Assembly: GCF_003007685.1 (NCBI RefSeq)
Contig: NZ_PXNN01000003.1
Span: 62,001 to 126,000, forward strand
DNA: 64,000 nt
Source of the DNA: Marinobacter halophilus
GTDB taxonomy: Bacteria > Pseudomonadota > Gammaproteobacteria > Pseudomonadales > Oleiphilaceae
Direction of reading: 5' to 3'
In this document: piece by piece, positions 16,763 through 27,453 of the stretch
How the letters are laid out: each line of letters opens with the position of its first letter
How positions within the stretch are numbered: position 1 is the stretch's first letter
The notes under the pieces: generated by a model
The model's database searches: none
Told to the model about the DNA's origin: nothing
The model's input: only the letters and a program-made list of their open reading frames with translations
Program-made: the position numbers and the translations under genes

Positions 16763-17058
16763 TGAACGAAAAAATAGAAGCTCTTCGTCTGCTACTCGGT
16801 GGTTATTTTCATCAGGACTGGCCGGATGAATTCGATAGCGATGTGACAGCACTTCAGGCAATCGTTGAATCTGAAACAATTGACCAAATTCGGGCGGGAG
16901 TTGCGGAAATAGATTCGCTTTTGGCTGAAACCCCCTCTGAAATTGAGTTGAGGGATATTCTGATCACTAAGGTTGGTTGTTACTTTGATCCCGAACCCCA
17001 GGGAATTAGTTACGAACAATGGTTGAAGAAGGTGCGTGGGGTATTCGCTCAGGAGTGA
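16759..17058 (+). CDS. CdiI-like immunity protein
   Basis: 99 aa, starting at the ATG that overlaps the toxin stop (ATGA); the next codon is also ATG. The product is small, acidic and soluble. It contains LLGGYFHQDWPDEFDS near the N-terminus, the hallmark of a CdiI-type immunity family (Y-F-H-Q-D-W), and ends with W-L-K-K-V-R. It would bind and block the RNase tip of the preceding toxin in the producer cell. Codon choice is clearly more AT-rich than in the flanking hsd genes, as is common for exchangeable immunity genes. Confidence 0.85.
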   Translation: MMNEKIEALRLLLGGYFHQDWPDEFDSDVTALQAIVESETIDQIRAGVAEIDSLLAETPSEIELRDILITKVGCYFDPEPQGISYEQWLKKVRGVFAQE

Positions 17059-17231
17059 GGCTGATATGCAGTCGTTCGCTATTAAAAAGCGACCTGATCT
17101 TTTTTTCCAGAGACTAACCGCGAAGATTCGCCCCGGGCATCGTTAATAAGATCAAGAGGTGGTATCGCGAACAAGGAAGGATCTGCTTTCGCGAGTAGGT
17201 GTGGTTTAGGGGTATGCCGTGCAACCTGAGG
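17059..17231 (+). other. Short gap with possible gene remnants
   Basis: Between the immunity gene and the converging hsdR gene. It contains a small hairpin (TCGCT/AGCGA near 17075-17091) followed a few bases later by a run of seven T, a plausible terminator for the cassette. The bases 17066-17146 read as a short frame ending RLTAKIRPGHR and, in another frame, continue IKRWYREQGRICFRE to a stop near 17198. This could be a decayed gene end, but I match it to nothing. Confidence 0.3.
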
Positions 17232-20200
17232 TTACGCACTCCGCTCCGGCCACATCGCCTCGTTCAGCTCCTCCAGCACGGTATCCAGCTGCTCCCCCAG
17301 CACCTTGTTCATCTGCTTGGCCCCGCCATCATCGGCAAAGCGGTGGTTCACAAATTCCCGGTCGATGATCACTTCGTGCACCAGTTGCTTGGCCAGTCGC
17401 TCCAGCCATTTGCGCTGGTTCGGGGTCCAGTTGTGCTGGGTGTAGATGCGGTCCATGGCTTCGGCCACGCGCTGTTCGAACGGAATCAAGGCCTCGCCCA
17501 GGGCGGCGCGGCGGATGTAGCCGATGATGCTGGCGGCGATGTCTTTGTTGGTCTGGTTACGCACGGCGCTTTGCAGGCGGGCTTCGGAGTAGCCGTGGTT
17601 GTCCAGCAGCAGTTTTACTTCCCGTAGCTGTTCCCGGGTGAGATCCCGGGGTTTGTTGACCACCACGGCCAGCGCGGCAGACTGGTTGAGCTGTTGTTTG
17701 ATGAACTCGTTGAAGCTGTCCAGGTAGTCTTCCGGCTTGTCGTGCTCGCCATAGCTTTGGATACGCTCGCGGATTTCGTCGTCGTGGTCGGAGATCAGCG
17801 GCAGGTAGTCGCTGCCCACCATGGACTTTACGTCGGCCAGCTGGTTCAGCAGGCCACTGTGTTGCTTGATGAACGCCGAGGCCTGGCGCGGGCCGAGTTG
17901 ATGCAGGTGGGTATGCAGGGCTTTGGGCTCCACGCCCCAGCTCTGCTGCAGTTCGTCCAGTTTCTGTTTCAGGGCCGGGCGGTTTTCGGCTTTGTTGTCG
18001 GCCTTGCGCAATACCCGCATGAGTTTCTGGCTGAGCTGGCTAAGCACCACGTCGGCCTGGCTTTCATCGGGTAACTCGCCCGGGCTGCTGAGGGCTTTTG
18101 CCAGCTGCTCGTCGTCGGTGAGTTCGCCCACCAGTTGTTCCAGGGTGATGTTGGGGTCTTTCACCAGGGGCTTCATGGTGTTGACGTCCTGCAGGGCGGC
18201 GTAGATGTCCACCGGGTCATAGATGCGGAACACGGTCTTGCCGATGTCGTCGCAGCGGCGGGTGGCGCGGCCGATCATCTGCTCGTACAGGATACGTGAG
18301 CGTATCCGGCGCATGAACACCAGGTTGCAGATGGGGGGTACGTCGATGCCAGTGGTCAACAGGTCGACGGTGATGGCGATGTTGGGGTAGCGCTCGTTTT
18401 TGTAGCGTCGAATGAGCTGGGCCACCTTGTCGCTCTGGCCAGTGATCTTGGCGACGGCGGCTTCGTTGTAGCGGCCGTTGTAGAGATCCTTGAAGGCATC
18501 ATCCAGCAGCCGCTTGACCATATCCGCGTGCAGGTCGGTGGCGCAGAAGATCATGGTTTTCTCGTCGCCGAACGGGTCCAGCTCCTGCACCAGTTGCTCG
18601 CAAATCACGCGATTGAAGTTCTCGTTGATGACGCGGCGGTTGAAGGCGTCGACTTCAAAATTCAGTTCGTCTTCCAGCTCGGTGGTGTCCACTTCGCCGG
18701 TCTGGGTGTTGATGACTTCTACCGGCTTGCCCTTTTCAAAGGTAATGCCGTTCTGGGTGAGCAGGGTTTCGTAGCGGATGGGCGGCTCGTGGTCGATCAG
18801 CCAGTCGTCTGCCACCGCTTCCCGGTAGGAGTAGGTGTATACCGGTTTTCCGAAGATCTCACTGGTGTGCTTGGCCGGGGTGGCGGTGAGGCCGATTTTG
18901 ACGGCATCGAAGTAGTCCAGTACCCGGCGATAGCTGGAGATGTACTGGCTGGTGTCGCGGGTGGCCAGTTCGCCTTCGGTCATTTCCTGGTCCAGGGTGT
19001 AGCCCCGGTGGGCTTCGTCGATGATGATGCAGTCGAACCGGTCAATGGGCGGCGGCGTGTCGCTCATGAAGATGCGTTTCACCATGGCCTGCACGGTGGC
19101 GACCTGGATGCGGGTTTCGGCCTCGGCGGCCATGTCGCCCAGTTCAGCCACGTTGTAGATTTTGCTCAGCGTCAGGTTCTGGTCTAGCGGCGCTTCGTTA
19201 AAGGCATCAATGGCCTGCTGGCCGAGGGCGGTGCGATCCACCAGAAACAAAATGCGGTGGAAGCGTTCAGCCTTCAGGAACCGGTACATCAGCCCGATGA
19301 TGGTGCGGGTTTTGCCGGTACCGGTGGCCATGGCCAGCAACGCCGAACGTATTCCCTGAGCCAGGGCGTGTTCGGTGGCGACAATGGCGTTCTGTTGATA
19401 GTCCCGCAGCTTCAGGTAACCGAAAGGCTCATCTTTTAACAGCTTCTCGGCGTTTTCCTTGTCCCGTTCCAGCAAATCCAGAAGGCCGCCGGGGGTGTGG
19501 AACTGCGGCAGTGCCCGGCGCAGGTTGCTGGGTTCGCGCACATCCCGGAACCAGGTGCCGGATTGCTCCGCCAGTTGCGGCACGTAGGGGCGGCCATTGC
19601 AGGAATAGACGAAGGGCACCGTATAGTGGCCGTCTTCGTCCGCGGGCCAGGCGATGGTTCTGGCCATCAGCTCCCAGGCGCCAACCAGCGGCGTGTCTAC
19701 CTTGAGGCCCTTGCTGTAACGTTCGGCCTGGCGGATTTTGCCGGCGACGTTGGTGTTTTCCTTCTTGGCTTCCACCACCGCCATGGGTGTGAGCCCCACA
19801 AACAGTACGTAATCAGCCCTGCCCTTTTCACCGTTGTGGTTGGTGGGCCATTCGGCAATGGCGCGGTAACTGCCTTTCTCGGGGCGGGCACCTTTCTGGA
19901 AAGTGATTTCCTGGCTGTCGGCCTCCCAGCCGGCGTCATTCAGCTGCTGGTCGATGAGAATGCGGGTGAGTTCTTCGCTTAGTACCAGAGTATCGCTGGC
20001 GGCCTTGGTCTGTTTGGCCACTTGCTGGCGCTGCTGGTTAACGGTTTGCTCGCCCTGCTCCGTGAGCTGCTGTTGCAGGGCTTTGATCTTGTTTTCGTAG
20101 GCCTGCTGTTGCTGGGTCAGAGCCTGTTCATGCTGGCGGGCCTGTTGCGTCAGGGCGCGGGACTCTTCGTCCATGGCCAGCGCCAAGGCTTCGTACTCGG

Positions 20201-20759
20201 CCTTCTCCTTTTCGATCAGCTGGCTGAGTTGCTGACTGCTGTCCAGCTCCAGGTTAGTTTGCTGCAGTTCATGGCGCAGCTTTTCAATATCGCCTTGCAG
20301 TTGGCGCAACTGGGCGCTGGGGTCTGCGGGGGGCACGAACGGGCCGGATTTGAAGCTGGCGCCGGCTTTGCCGAAGGAGCGGTGAAACCAGATTGCCAGC
20401 CCACGGGCCACTTTCAGCCCGTCCATAGCTTCTTTATGTTGGGTGCGAAACTGGTGGGTCGCCTTGTTGCCTTCAATACGCAGGATGTGGAACAGCTCTT
20501 TTACCTGGGGCTCCAGGCGCAGTTCACGGCTGAGGCGGTACAGAAGGTCGGACTGGCTGGTTTGCTCGTCAAAGTCGATGCCGGACAGCGCGGCCAGATG
20601 CTGGGCCAGGGCTTCGCCGAGCTGACGGAGTTTGATCAGGGTGGTGTTGGGGTCACTGGCAAAGGCCCGCTCGGCAGATTCGGCCAGCTCCACAAACAGG
20701 GCGTCGTGTTCTGACAAAAACGAAAAGTTGCCGGATTTGAATTCCGTAGCCTTGTTCAA
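17232..20759 (-). CDS. hsdR: Type I restriction endonuclease subunit HsdR
   Basis: 1175 aa. The N-terminal 130 residues form a DUF4145-like helical domain (ELAESAERAFASDPNTTLIKLRQLGE...). A long coiled coil with many Gln follows at about 150-250. Next is the PD-(D/E)xK nuclease core with YVLFVG and E330-A-K332, then an SF2 translocase with ATGTGKT at 478-484, DEAH at 581-584 and a motif VI region MIGRATRRCDDIGKT, and a C-terminal EcoEI-type domain. HsdR translocates DNA and cuts at a distance when the site is unmodified. All catalytic motifs are intact, so the system looks active. hsdR is leftward like hsdMS but separated from hsdM by about 2.3 kb with the inserted toxin cassette; it probably has its own promoter in 20760-21015. 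Confidence 0.95.
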   Translation of the reverse strand: MNKATEFKSGNFSFLSEHDALFVELAESAERAFASDPNTTLIKLRQLGEALAQHLAALSGIDFDEQTSQSDLLYRLSRELRLEPQVKELFHILRIEGNKATHQFRTQHKEAMDGLKVARGLAIWFHRSFGKAGASFKSGPFVPPADPSAQLRQLQGDIEKLRHELQQTNLELDSSQQLSQLIEKEKAEYEALALAMDEESRALTQQARQHEQALTQQQQAYENKIKALQQQLTEQGEQTVNQQRQQVAKQTKAASDTLVLSEELTRILIDQQLNDAGWEADSQEITFQKGARPEKGSYRAIAEWPTNHNGEKGRADYVLFVGLTPMAVVEAKKENTNVAGKIRQAERYSKGLKVDTPLVGAWELMARTIAWPADEDGHYTVPFVYSCNGRPYVPQLAEQSGTWFRDVREPSNLRRALPQFHTPGGLLDLLERDKENAEKLLKDEPFGYLKLRDYQQNAIVATEHALAQGIRSALLAMATGTGKTRTIIGLMYRFLKAERFHRILFLVDRTALGQQAIDAFNEAPLDQNLTLSKIYNVAELGDMAAEAETRIQVATVQAMVKRIFMSDTPPPIDRFDCIIIDEAHRGYTLDQEMTEGELATRDTSQYISSYRRVLDYFDAVKIGLTATPAKHTSEIFGKPVYTYSYREAVADDWLIDHEPPIRYETLLTQNGITFEKGKPVEVINTQTGEVDTTELEDELNFEVDAFNRRVINENFNRVICEQLVQELDPFGDEKTMIFCATDLHADMVKRLLDDAFKDLYNGRYNEAAVAKITGQSDKVAQLIRRYKNERYPNIAITVDLLTTGIDVPPICNLVFMRRIRSRILYEQMIGRATRRCDDIGKTVFRIYDPVDIYAALQDVNTMKPLVKDPNITLEQLVGELTDDEQLAKALSSPGELPDESQADVVLSQLSQKLMRVLRKADNKAENRPALKQKLDELQQSWGVEPKALHTHLHQLGPRQASAFIKQHSGLLNQLADVKSMVGSDYLPLISDHDDEIRERIQSYGEHDKPEDYLDSFNEFIKQQLNQSAALAVVVNKPRDLTREQLREVKLLLDNHGYSEARLQSAVRNQTNKDIAASIIGYIRRAALGEALIPFEQRVAEAMDRIYTQHNWTPNQRKWLERLAKQLVHEVIIDREFVNHRFADDGGAKQMNKVLGEQLDTVLEELNEAMWPERSA

Positions 20760-21015
20760 TGTATCCCTCCGCGACAGTCTTACGCCGGAACATTAGCAGA
20801 CTTATCAAGGATACAGAAATCCTCGGGGATTCGGCCAAAACGGAGACCTATTCATGAATTTACTCACCGTCATAGAACTGCCATAAGCCACTGATAGCGT
20901 TGCCCGCACGATAGGCTGACTCTTGCTGTTTGCTTATCAGTTCGGAAACACGATCACTGCCAACGGAAAGGCTACTGATACCCAGACCAAAGCCAGCCCA
21001 CCGGAGTGACCTTCG

Positions 21016-22614
21016 ATGCCATTCAATCTTGCTTCTACCCTATCCGCTTTTCGAGTTGCCACTTTTTTGCTGGCCTCATTGACGGTTGTGTTTGTCTGGG
21101 CGCCTTTCCAGCAGTCTGCGCACTGGGGTAATCAGACCGCTTTGTGGCGGAATATCATGATCACATTGCTCGTCACCGGCATCCTGATGTGGTTGTTAAG
21201 GGCGCTTCGCCAGCATCAGATGATGCTGCAAGCCCTTCTATTGTCTGAGCAGGAGCAGAAACGTCGCATTGAACGCCTGGAAAACGAACACGCGTCCAGT
21301 CGGCGGGCCGCTGCGATTGATCATCTGAGCGGTCTGTACAACCGTCGGGAGTTTCTGGACGTTGCCGCGGAGGTGTTGACCAAGCAGCGCTGGCATCGCC
21401 GTCTGGGCGCACTGTTGTTTATCGATCTGGATCGTTTCAAATCGATCAACGATTCCCTGGGGCATCATGTGGGTGACCTGCTGCTTCAGGCCGTGGCTGG
21501 AAGAATCCAGCGGATGTTGGCCCCTGGTGACCTGGCGGCCCGTTTCGGGGGCGATGAATTTGTGGTGTTGCTGGCCGGCACCCGCACCGAAAATGATATT
21601 GAGCAATGGTCGGCGGGGCTGGCCAGTCACTTATCAACGCCCTATGAGCTGAACGGAAAGGAGCTTAACAGCACCCCTAGTATCGGCATTGCGATCTGTC
21701 CCAGAGATGGCCAGAACCTGGAAGAGCTGTTGCGCTGCGCCGATGCCGCCATGTACTCCGCCAAGAAGAGCGGTCGGGGCCAGCATCGATTCTTTGATAA
21801 ATCGCTGAACCGGAAAGATGTCGAAGCCTTTCACCTGGAACAGTCGTTTTCGGATGCCTTGCGAAACCGGGAGTTTGTTCTGCATTACCAGCCGCAGGTG
21901 TGTCTGGAGACCATGAATATCATCGGTTTCGAGGCGTTGGTTCGTTGGAAGCACCCGGAGTTTGGCACGCTGTATCCGGACCGATTCATCACCATCGCGG
22001 AGAATTGCGGGTTTGTCATTCCACTGGGGCTGGAAGTGTTGCGATTGGCCTGCGCCCAGTTTGCGCAGTGGAAAGCAGAGGGTTTGCCGGTCACGCCGAT
22101 TGCGGTGAATGTGTCGCCCATCCAGCTCACCGAGCCAGAGTTTTGTTGGCAGGTGATGGCGTTGATTGATGAGTTCGGGTTGAGCCCGGATCAGCTGGAA
22201 CTTGAAATCACCGAGACCGCGATGCTGGATGCCAGCGCAGTTGAGAGCTTGCATTGCCTGAAAGCCGAGGGCATCAAGTTGAGCCTGGATGACTTCGGTA
22301 CCGGCTACTCGGGGTTTGCGCACCTGGAGTCGGTGCCGGTGGATAAGCTCAAGATTGATCGCAGCCTGATCGCCAAGATCAGCAACAGTCATGATGATAG
22401 CCCGATTGTGTCTTCTACCATCATTCTGGCAAAACGAATGAATTTAAAAGTCGTCGCGGAAGGCGTGGAAACGCGGGAACAGCTGGTGCATCTGAAAGTG
22501 GCAGGATGTGATATTGCGCAGGGCTATCATCTTAGCCGACCGATTTCGGCGGATCAGGTGCCCGAGTTCGTACGCACGTTCAATCGCCGTGAGGCTGTGG
22601 TCTTGGCTGGGTAA
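21016..22614 (+). CDS. Membrane-bound GGDEF-EAL protein (c-di-GMP turnover)
   Basis: 532 aa. Two hydrophobic segments near 10-28 and 45-62 bracket a short periplasmic loop, then a coiled linker leads to a GGDEF domain with RFGGDEF (G178-F182) and an EAL domain starting with E306-A-L308 and including [13 protein letters not shown] and VVAEGVET. Both active-site signatures are intact, so it may make and degrade c-di-GMP; in such hybrids usually one activity dominates. The inhibitory site RxxD before GGDEF is not kept (APGD). There is no known sensor domain. The gene is monocistronic and followed by tRNA-Pro on the other strand. The region 20760-21015 upstream has no convincing gene. Confidence 0.92.
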   Translation: MPFNLASTLSAFRVATFLLASLTVVFVWAPFQQSAHWGNQTALWRNIMITLLVTGILMWLLRALRQHQMMLQALLLSEQEQKRRIERLENEHASSRRAAAIDHLSGLYNRREFLDVAAEVLTKQRWHRRLGALLFIDLDRFKSINDSLGHHVGDLLLQAVAGRIQRMLAPGDLAARFGGDEFVVLLAGTRTENDIEQWSAGLASHLSTPYELNGKELNSTPSIGIAICPRDGQNLEELLRCADAAMYSAKKSGRGQHRFFDKSLNRKDVEAFHLEQSFSDALRNREFVLHYQPQVCLETMNIIGFEALVRWKHPEFGTLYPDRFITIAENCGFVIPLGLEVLRLACAQFAQWKAEGLPVTPIAVNVSPIQLTEPEFCWQVMALIDEFGLSPDQLELEITETAMLDASAVESLHCLKAEGIKLSLDDFGTGYSGFAHLESVPVDKLKIDRSLIAKISNSHDDSPIVSSTIILAKRMNLKVVAEGVETREQLVHLKVAGCDIAQGYHLSRPISADQVPEFVRTFNRREAVVLAG

Positions 22615-22636
22615 AGGTGTAACAAACGCGGGAAAG

Positions 22637-22713
<77 letters not shown>

Positions 22714-22726
22714 ATCAACGGCCGGT

Positions 22727-22732
22727 ATTATA
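22727..22732 (-). promoter_or_regulatory. -10 box of the tRNA-Pro promoter
   Basis: A perfect TATAAT on the minus strand ends 13 nt before the mature 5' end of the tRNA. The -35 region (about GCTAGTAA, 16-17 bp further) is poor. The box also lies in the loop of a small GGCCGG/CCGGCC hairpin. Confidence 0.6.
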
Positions 22733-22797
22733 CGGATTGCCGGCCATTTTACTAGCCCCGTCCCTGGGGAAAGTTGTCCGTAAAACTGCGAAGCGCC

Positions 22798-24885
22798 CTA
22801 GCTGGCGCTGGCAGTGGGCAGCAGGGATATGTCGGCTACCCGCAGGAACAGATTGCGCAGGCGGTTAAGCAGCGCCAGGCGATTGTTGCGCACGGCGTCG
22901 TCGTCTGCCATTACCATCACTTCGTCAAAGAAGAGGTCGACCGGCTCGCGCAGGCTGGCCAGGGAGGTCAGCGCGGTGGCGTAATCACCCTGCTCGAACA
23001 GCGGCAACACTTTCTGGGCCTGCTCTTCCACCTTGGCGGCCAGGGTCTTCTCGGCGGCATCCTGCAGCAGGGCGTTATCGACGGTCTCGCCAATGCTATC
23101 GCCACCCTGCTTGGTGAGGATGTTGGATACCCGCTTGTTGGCACCGGCCAGGGCCTGGGCTTCTGGCAGCTGACGGAAGGCTTCGACCGCTTTCACGCGG
23201 CGGTCGAAATCGAGTGGACGAGTCGGGCGACGGGCGTGCACCGACAGATACACTTCGGCGCCAATGCCCTGCTCATCGTAGTGGGCACGGAAGCGCTCCA
23301 GCATGTAATCGACCACGGTGCTGGCAGTGCTTTGTTCGCTCAGCACGGTGAAGTTCTGCTCGGCCCACTCGCATACGGCCTGCAGATCCAGCGGCAGCTG
23401 GCGCTCGATGATGATGCGCAGCACACCCAGGGAGGCACGGCGCAGCGCGAACGGGTCACGGGTGCCGGACGGCGGCTGGTTGATGCCGAACAGACCCACC
23501 AAGGAGTCGATGCGGTCGGCAATGGCCACGGCGCAGCCGGTCAGGGTGGTGGGCAGGTCGTCACCGGCAAAACGTGGCATGTACTGCTCGTTCAGGGCCT
23601 TGGCCACGTCGTCGTGTTCACCGTCGTGGGTGGCATAGTACTGGCCCATGATGCCCTGCAGATCGGTAAACTCCAGCACCATCTCGGTGACCAGGTCGGT
23701 CTTGGCCAGCATGGCGGCGCGCTCGGCCAGGGCTGGGTCGCTGCCGATGGCGTCGGCGATTTTCTTCGCCAGTGCCGCTACCCGCACCGATTTTTCGTAC
23801 AGGCTGCCTAGTTTGTCCTGGAACACGATGGGCTTGAGGGCCTCAATGCGCTCTTCCAGTTTGGTCTTACGGTCGGTCTCGTAGAAGAAAGCGGCGTCGG
23901 ACAGGCGCGGACGGATCACTTTCTCGTTACCGGAAATCACCTGGGCCGGGTCTTTGCTTTCCAGGTTGGCGACGGTGATGAACAGCGGCAACATCTTGTT
24001 GTTGCTGTCGACCACGTGGAAGTATTTCTGGTGCTCCTTCATGGAGGAGATCAGCGCCTCGGCGGGCACGTCCAGGAAGCGTTCTTCAAAGCGGCCCATC
24101 AGCGGTACCGGCCATTCGTTCAGGGCGGTGACTTCGTCCAGCAGGGCTTCGTCAATCACCGCCTGGCCTTTGGCTTCTTGCTCGGCCAGGGCGTTGACGC
24201 CGGCACGGATCTTATCGCGGCGCTCAGCAAAGTCGGCCAGTACGTAGCCTTCCTGCTTGAGCACCACTTCGTAATCGGCGGGGGTCGGCACAATCAGCTC
24301 TTTCGGGCAATGGAACCGGTGGCCGCGGGTTTTGTTGCCGGGCTTGAGGTTCATCACCGGGGTGTCGATGACCTTGTTGCCGTACAGCATGATCAACCAG
24401 TGCACCGGGCGCACAAACTCGGTGCGGTGGGCGCCCCAGCGCATGCGCTTCGGGATCGGCAACGCCGCCAGCGACTGATCGACCAGTTCCGGCAGCAGTT
24501 CTACCGTGGGCTTGCCCTTCTCGATGGTGCGGTAAACCACCCAGGCACCTTTGTCGGTTTCCAGGGTGTCGAGCTGATCCGGGGTAATGCCCAACGAAGT
24601 GGCAAAGCCGGTGAGTGCGCGGGTCGGGTTGCCGGCGTCGTCAAACGCGGCTTGCACGGCGGGGCCACGTTTTTCCACCGACTTGTCCGGCTGGGCATCG
24701 GCCAGGTCACGGATGCGCACGGCCAGGCGGCGCGGTGCCGCGAAGGCTTCGACCTTACCGAAAGCCACGCCGGCCTCTTCCAGGCCCTTGGCAATGCCTT
24801 GAGTGAAGGCGTCCGACAGCGGTTTGAGGGCTTTTGGAGGCAGTTCCTCAGTACCCAGTTCAACCAGAAAATCCTGTGTAGCCAT
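22798..24885 (-). CDS. glyS: Glycyl-tRNA synthetase beta subunit
   Basis: 695 aa, full length for the alpha2beta2 bacterial type. It starts [23 protein letters not shown], the standard GlyS opening, and contains RRLAVRIRDLAD, FVRPVHWLIMLYG and DRIDSLVGLF followed by the tRNA-binding C-terminal DALR-like region. With GlyQ it charges tRNA-Gly. The ATG shares one base with the glyQ stop codon (TAATG), so the two subunits are made in a coupled way. It is the last gene of the pair, about 85 bp from the tRNA. Confidence 0.98.
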   Translation of the reverse strand: MATQDFLVELGTEELPPKALKPLSDAFTQGIAKGLEEAGVAFGKVEAFAAPRRLAVRIRDLADAQPDKSVEKRGPAVQAAFDDAGNPTRALTGFATSLGITPDQLDTLETDKGAWVVYRTIEKGKPTVELLPELVDQSLAALPIPKRMRWGAHRTEFVRPVHWLIMLYGNKVIDTPVMNLKPGNKTRGHRFHCPKELIVPTPADYEVVLKQEGYVLADFAERRDKIRAGVNALAEQEAKGQAVIDEALLDEVTALNEWPVPLMGRFEERFLDVPAEALISSMKEHQKYFHVVDSNNKMLPLFITVANLESKDPAQVISGNEKVIRPRLSDAAFFYETDRKTKLEERIEALKPIVFQDKLGSLYEKSVRVAALAKKIADAIGSDPALAERAAMLAKTDLVTEMVLEFTDLQGIMGQYYATHDGEHDDVAKALNEQYMPRFAGDDLPTTLTGCAVAIADRIDSLVGLFGINQPPSGTRDPFALRRASLGVLRIIIERQLPLDLQAVCEWAEQNFTVLSEQSTASTVVDYMLERFRAHYDEQGIGAEVYLSVHARRPTRPLDFDRRVKAVEAFRQLPEAQALAGANKRVSNILTKQGGDSIGETVDNALLQDAAEKTLAAKVEEQAQKVLPLFEQGDYATALTSLASLREPVDLFFDEVMVMADDDAVRNNRLALLNRLRNLFLRVADISLLPTASAS

Positions 24886-25910
24886 TACGCGTTCCCCTGT
24901 TCCTGCGGTGCCTTTTTCTTCTTTCCGGACTTTTTGCGATCGGCTTTGGCGTCAGCCGCGTCGGCGGCGGCCAGTACCTCTTTGCGGAGGTGTTCCGGTG
25001 CCAGCGGGAAGCCCAGTGCACGGCGGCTGTCGAAATAGGCTTGGGCCACAGAGCGAGCCAGGGTGCGTACACGCAGGATGAAGCGCTGGCGCTCAGTTAC
25101 CGAGATGGCGTGGCGGGCGTCCAGCAGGTTGAAAGTGTGGGAGGCCTTGAGTACCTGCTCGTAGGCAGGCAGCGGCAGACCGGCTTCGATCAGGCGGGCG
25201 CTTTCACGCTCGTAGACATCGAAGCTGTGGAACAGAAATTCGGTGTCGGCGTGCTCGAAATTGTAGGTCGATTGCTCCACCTCATTCTGATGGAACACGT
25301 CACCATAGGTGACTACGCCGTCCGGGCCTTTGGTCCAGACCAGGTCATATACGCTGTCGACGCCCTGGATGTACATGGCGATGCGTTCAAGGCCGTAGGT
25401 CAGCTCGCCGGTGACCGGGTAGCATTCCAGACCGCCCACTTGCTGGAAGTAGGTAAACTGGGTGACTTCCATGCCGTTCAGCCAGATTTCCCAGCCCAGG
25501 CCCCAGGCGCCCAGAGTCGGGGATTCCCAGTTGTCTTCGACAAAGCGGATGTCGTGCACCAGTGGGTCCAGCCCCAATGCCCGCAGAGAATCCAGGTACA
25601 GCTCCTGGATGTTGTCCGGGGACGGCTTAAGGACCACCTGAAACTGGTAGTAATGCTGCAAGCGGTTGGGGTTTTCGCCGTAGCGACCGTCGGTGGGACG
25701 GCGGCTGGGCTGAACGTAGGCGGAGTTCCAGGTTTCCGGACCAATCGAGCGCAGGAAAGTGGCCGGGTGAAAAGTACCGGCGCCGACTTCCATATCGAGC
25801 GGCTGAAGGACCACGCAGCCATGCTGCGCCCAGAAATTCTGCAGTGCCAGGATCAGACCCTGAAAGGTCTGAACATCCGGCGCGGTGTTGTTGGTTACCT
25901 TGTCTGTCAC
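24885..25910 (-). CDS. glyQ: Glycyl-tRNA synthetase alpha subunit
   Basis: 341 aa. The class II catalytic subunit: [40 protein letters not shown] at the start, then [25 protein letters not shown] and [18 protein letters not shown]. It makes glycyl-adenylate and transfers Gly to tRNA with GlyS. The C-terminus has an extra basic tail ([17 protein letters not shown]) beyond the E. coli length, which is common in this group. The 139 bp before it separate it from trkA and should hold its promoter. Confidence 0.98.
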   Translation of the reverse strand: MTDKVTNNTAPDVQTFQGLILALQNFWAQHGCVVLQPLDMEVGAGTFHPATFLRSIGPETWNSAYVQPSRRPTDGRYGENPNRLQHYYQFQVVLKPSPDNIQELYLDSLRALGLDPLVHDIRFVEDNWESPTLGAWGLGWEIWLNGMEVTQFTYFQQVGGLECYPVTGELTYGLERIAMYIQGVDSVYDLVWTKGPDGVVTYGDVFHQNEVEQSTYNFEHADTEFLFHSFDVYERESARLIEAGLPLPAYEQVLKASHTFNLLDARHAISVTERQRFILRVRTLARSVAQAYFDSRRALGFPLAPEHLRKEVLAAADAADAKADRKKSGKKKKAPQEQGNA

Positions 25911-26049
25911 GACGTTTGCCTGCTGGTCAGTCTGTGTGTGGCGCCCCTGTTAATAACCGGGGCACTCCGAAATTTGAGAACGCGCATTATACGCCGGCCG
26001 GCGTTGCATTTCTAAGTGCCAGCCAGGCTGTTGTTTTGCATAAGGTCTG

Positions 26050-27453
26050 TCAGAAGAAGGTGAGTCCCACCTGGAACAGCTTTTCGACGTCGCGGATCCG
26101 GGTTTTGTCGACCAGGAACAGAATGACGTGGTCATCCGGCTGCACCCGCAGGTGGTCGTGGGCGATCAAGACTTCGTTGTGCCGGACAATGGCACCGATG
26201 GTGGTGCCGGGTGGCAGATTGATTTCATCCAGCCGTTTGCCAACCACTTTTGACGAGCGGTGATCGCCATGAGCGATGGCTTCGATGGCCTCGGCAGCAC
26301 CCCGACGCAGGGAGTGCACGTTGACCACATCCCCCCGGCGTACGTGCGTGAGCAGGCTGCCGATGGTGGTCTGCTGTGGCGAGATGGCGACGTCGATATC
26401 ACCGCCCTGAATCAGGTCGACGTAATCCGGGTTGTTGATTAGGGTCAGCACCTTACGGGCGCCCAGGCGTTTGGCCAGCAAGGACGCCATGATGTTGGCT
26501 TCGTCGTCGTTGGTGACGGCGCAGAAGACATCGGTGTTCTCGATGTTTTCTTCCAGCAGGATGTCCTTGTTGGCGGCGTTGCCTTCGAGAACCACGGTCT
26601 TGCGCAGTTGTTCCGAGAGCATCACGCAGCGATCGTGATCCTGCTCGAGGATTTTTACCTGATAACGGTTTTCCAGAGTATTGGCGAGCCGGTAACCGAT
26701 GTTGCCGCCGCCACAGATAAAAATGCGCTTGTAGGGCTTGGCCAGGGGTTGCAGCTCACTCATCACCGAACGGGTGTGGTCTGAGGCAGCTATAAAGAAC
26801 ACCTCGTCGCCGTCTTCGATCACCGTGTTGCCCTGGGGCATGATGGCCCGATCCTTGCGGAAAATGGCGGCCACCCGGGTATCGACCTTGGGCATGTGTG
26901 TGCGCAGGTAAGACAGCTCCTGGCCGACCAGTGGTCCGCCCTTGGTGGCGCGGATGGCGACGAGGCGAACCAGGCCTTTGGAAAATTCCAGCACCTGCAG
27001 TGCGCCGGGGTATTCAATCAGCCGGGTGATGTGTTTGGTGACCAGATGCTCAGGGCTGATCAGAACGTCAATTGGAAAACCTCGCAGGCTGTCCAGGTCC
27101 TTTTCCACCTCGCGGCGATAAAACAACTCGGATTTGGCCAGATAGGCATTGGCGCGCACCCGACAGATGGTGGTCGGAGTCTTGTACAGCAGTTTGGATA
27201 CCTGGCAGGCCACCATGTTGGTTTCGTCGCTGTTGGTGACCGCAATCACCATATCTGCGTCTTCCGCGCCGGCCTGGCGCAACACCGTGGGATAGGAGGC
27301 CCGGCCGTGCATGGTGCGGATGTCCAGGCGATCCTGCAATTCCCGCAGGCGCGCACTGTCGCTGTCGATCACGGTGATGTCGTTGGCTTCGTTGGCGAGG
27401 TTTTCCGCCAGGGTGCCGCCGACCTGGCCGGCGCCGAGAATCAGAATTTTCAT
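26050..27453 (-). CDS. trkA: Trk system potassium transport regulatory protein TrkA
   Basis: 467 aa, with two tandem RCK units as expected. The first Rossmann fold opens [19 protein letters not shown] and the second has [18 protein letters not shown], each followed by TrkA-C domains. TrkA is the peripheral, nucleotide-binding subunit that gates the TrkH/G K+ channel at the inner membrane. The start overlaps the rsmB stop by 4 bp. The order def / fmt-rsmB-trkA is conserved in pseudomonads. Confidence 0.97.
   Translation of the reverse strand: MKILILGAGQVGGTLAENLANEANDITVIDSDSARLRELQDRLDIRTMHGRASYPTVLRQAGAEDADMVIAVTNSDETNMVACQVSKLLYKTPTTICRVRANAYLAKSELFYRREVEKDLDSLRGFPIDVLISPEHLVTKHITRLIEYPGALQVLEFSKGLVRLVAIRATKGGPLVGQELSYLRTHMPKVDTRVAAIFRKDRAIMPQGNTVIEDGDEVFFIAASDHTRSVMSELQPLAKPYKRIFICGGGNIGYRLANTLENRYQVKILEQDHDRCVMLSEQLRKTVVLEGNAANKDILLEENIENTDVFCAVTNDDEANIMASLLAKRLGARKVLTLINNPDYVDLIQGGDIDVAISPQQTTIGSLLTHVRRGDVVNVHSLRRGAAEAIEAIAHGDHRSSKVVGKRLDEINLPPGTTIGAIVRHNEVLIAHDHLRVQPDDHVILFLVDKTRIRDVEKLFQVGLTFF

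Noticed and set aside
20860..21040. A leftward stop-to-stop frame of about 55 codons ending with SAYRAGNAISGLWQFYDGE, overlapping the start of the GGDEF-EAL gene.
   Set aside because: No start codon and no recognisable family; it reads like protein but could be chance or an old remnant.
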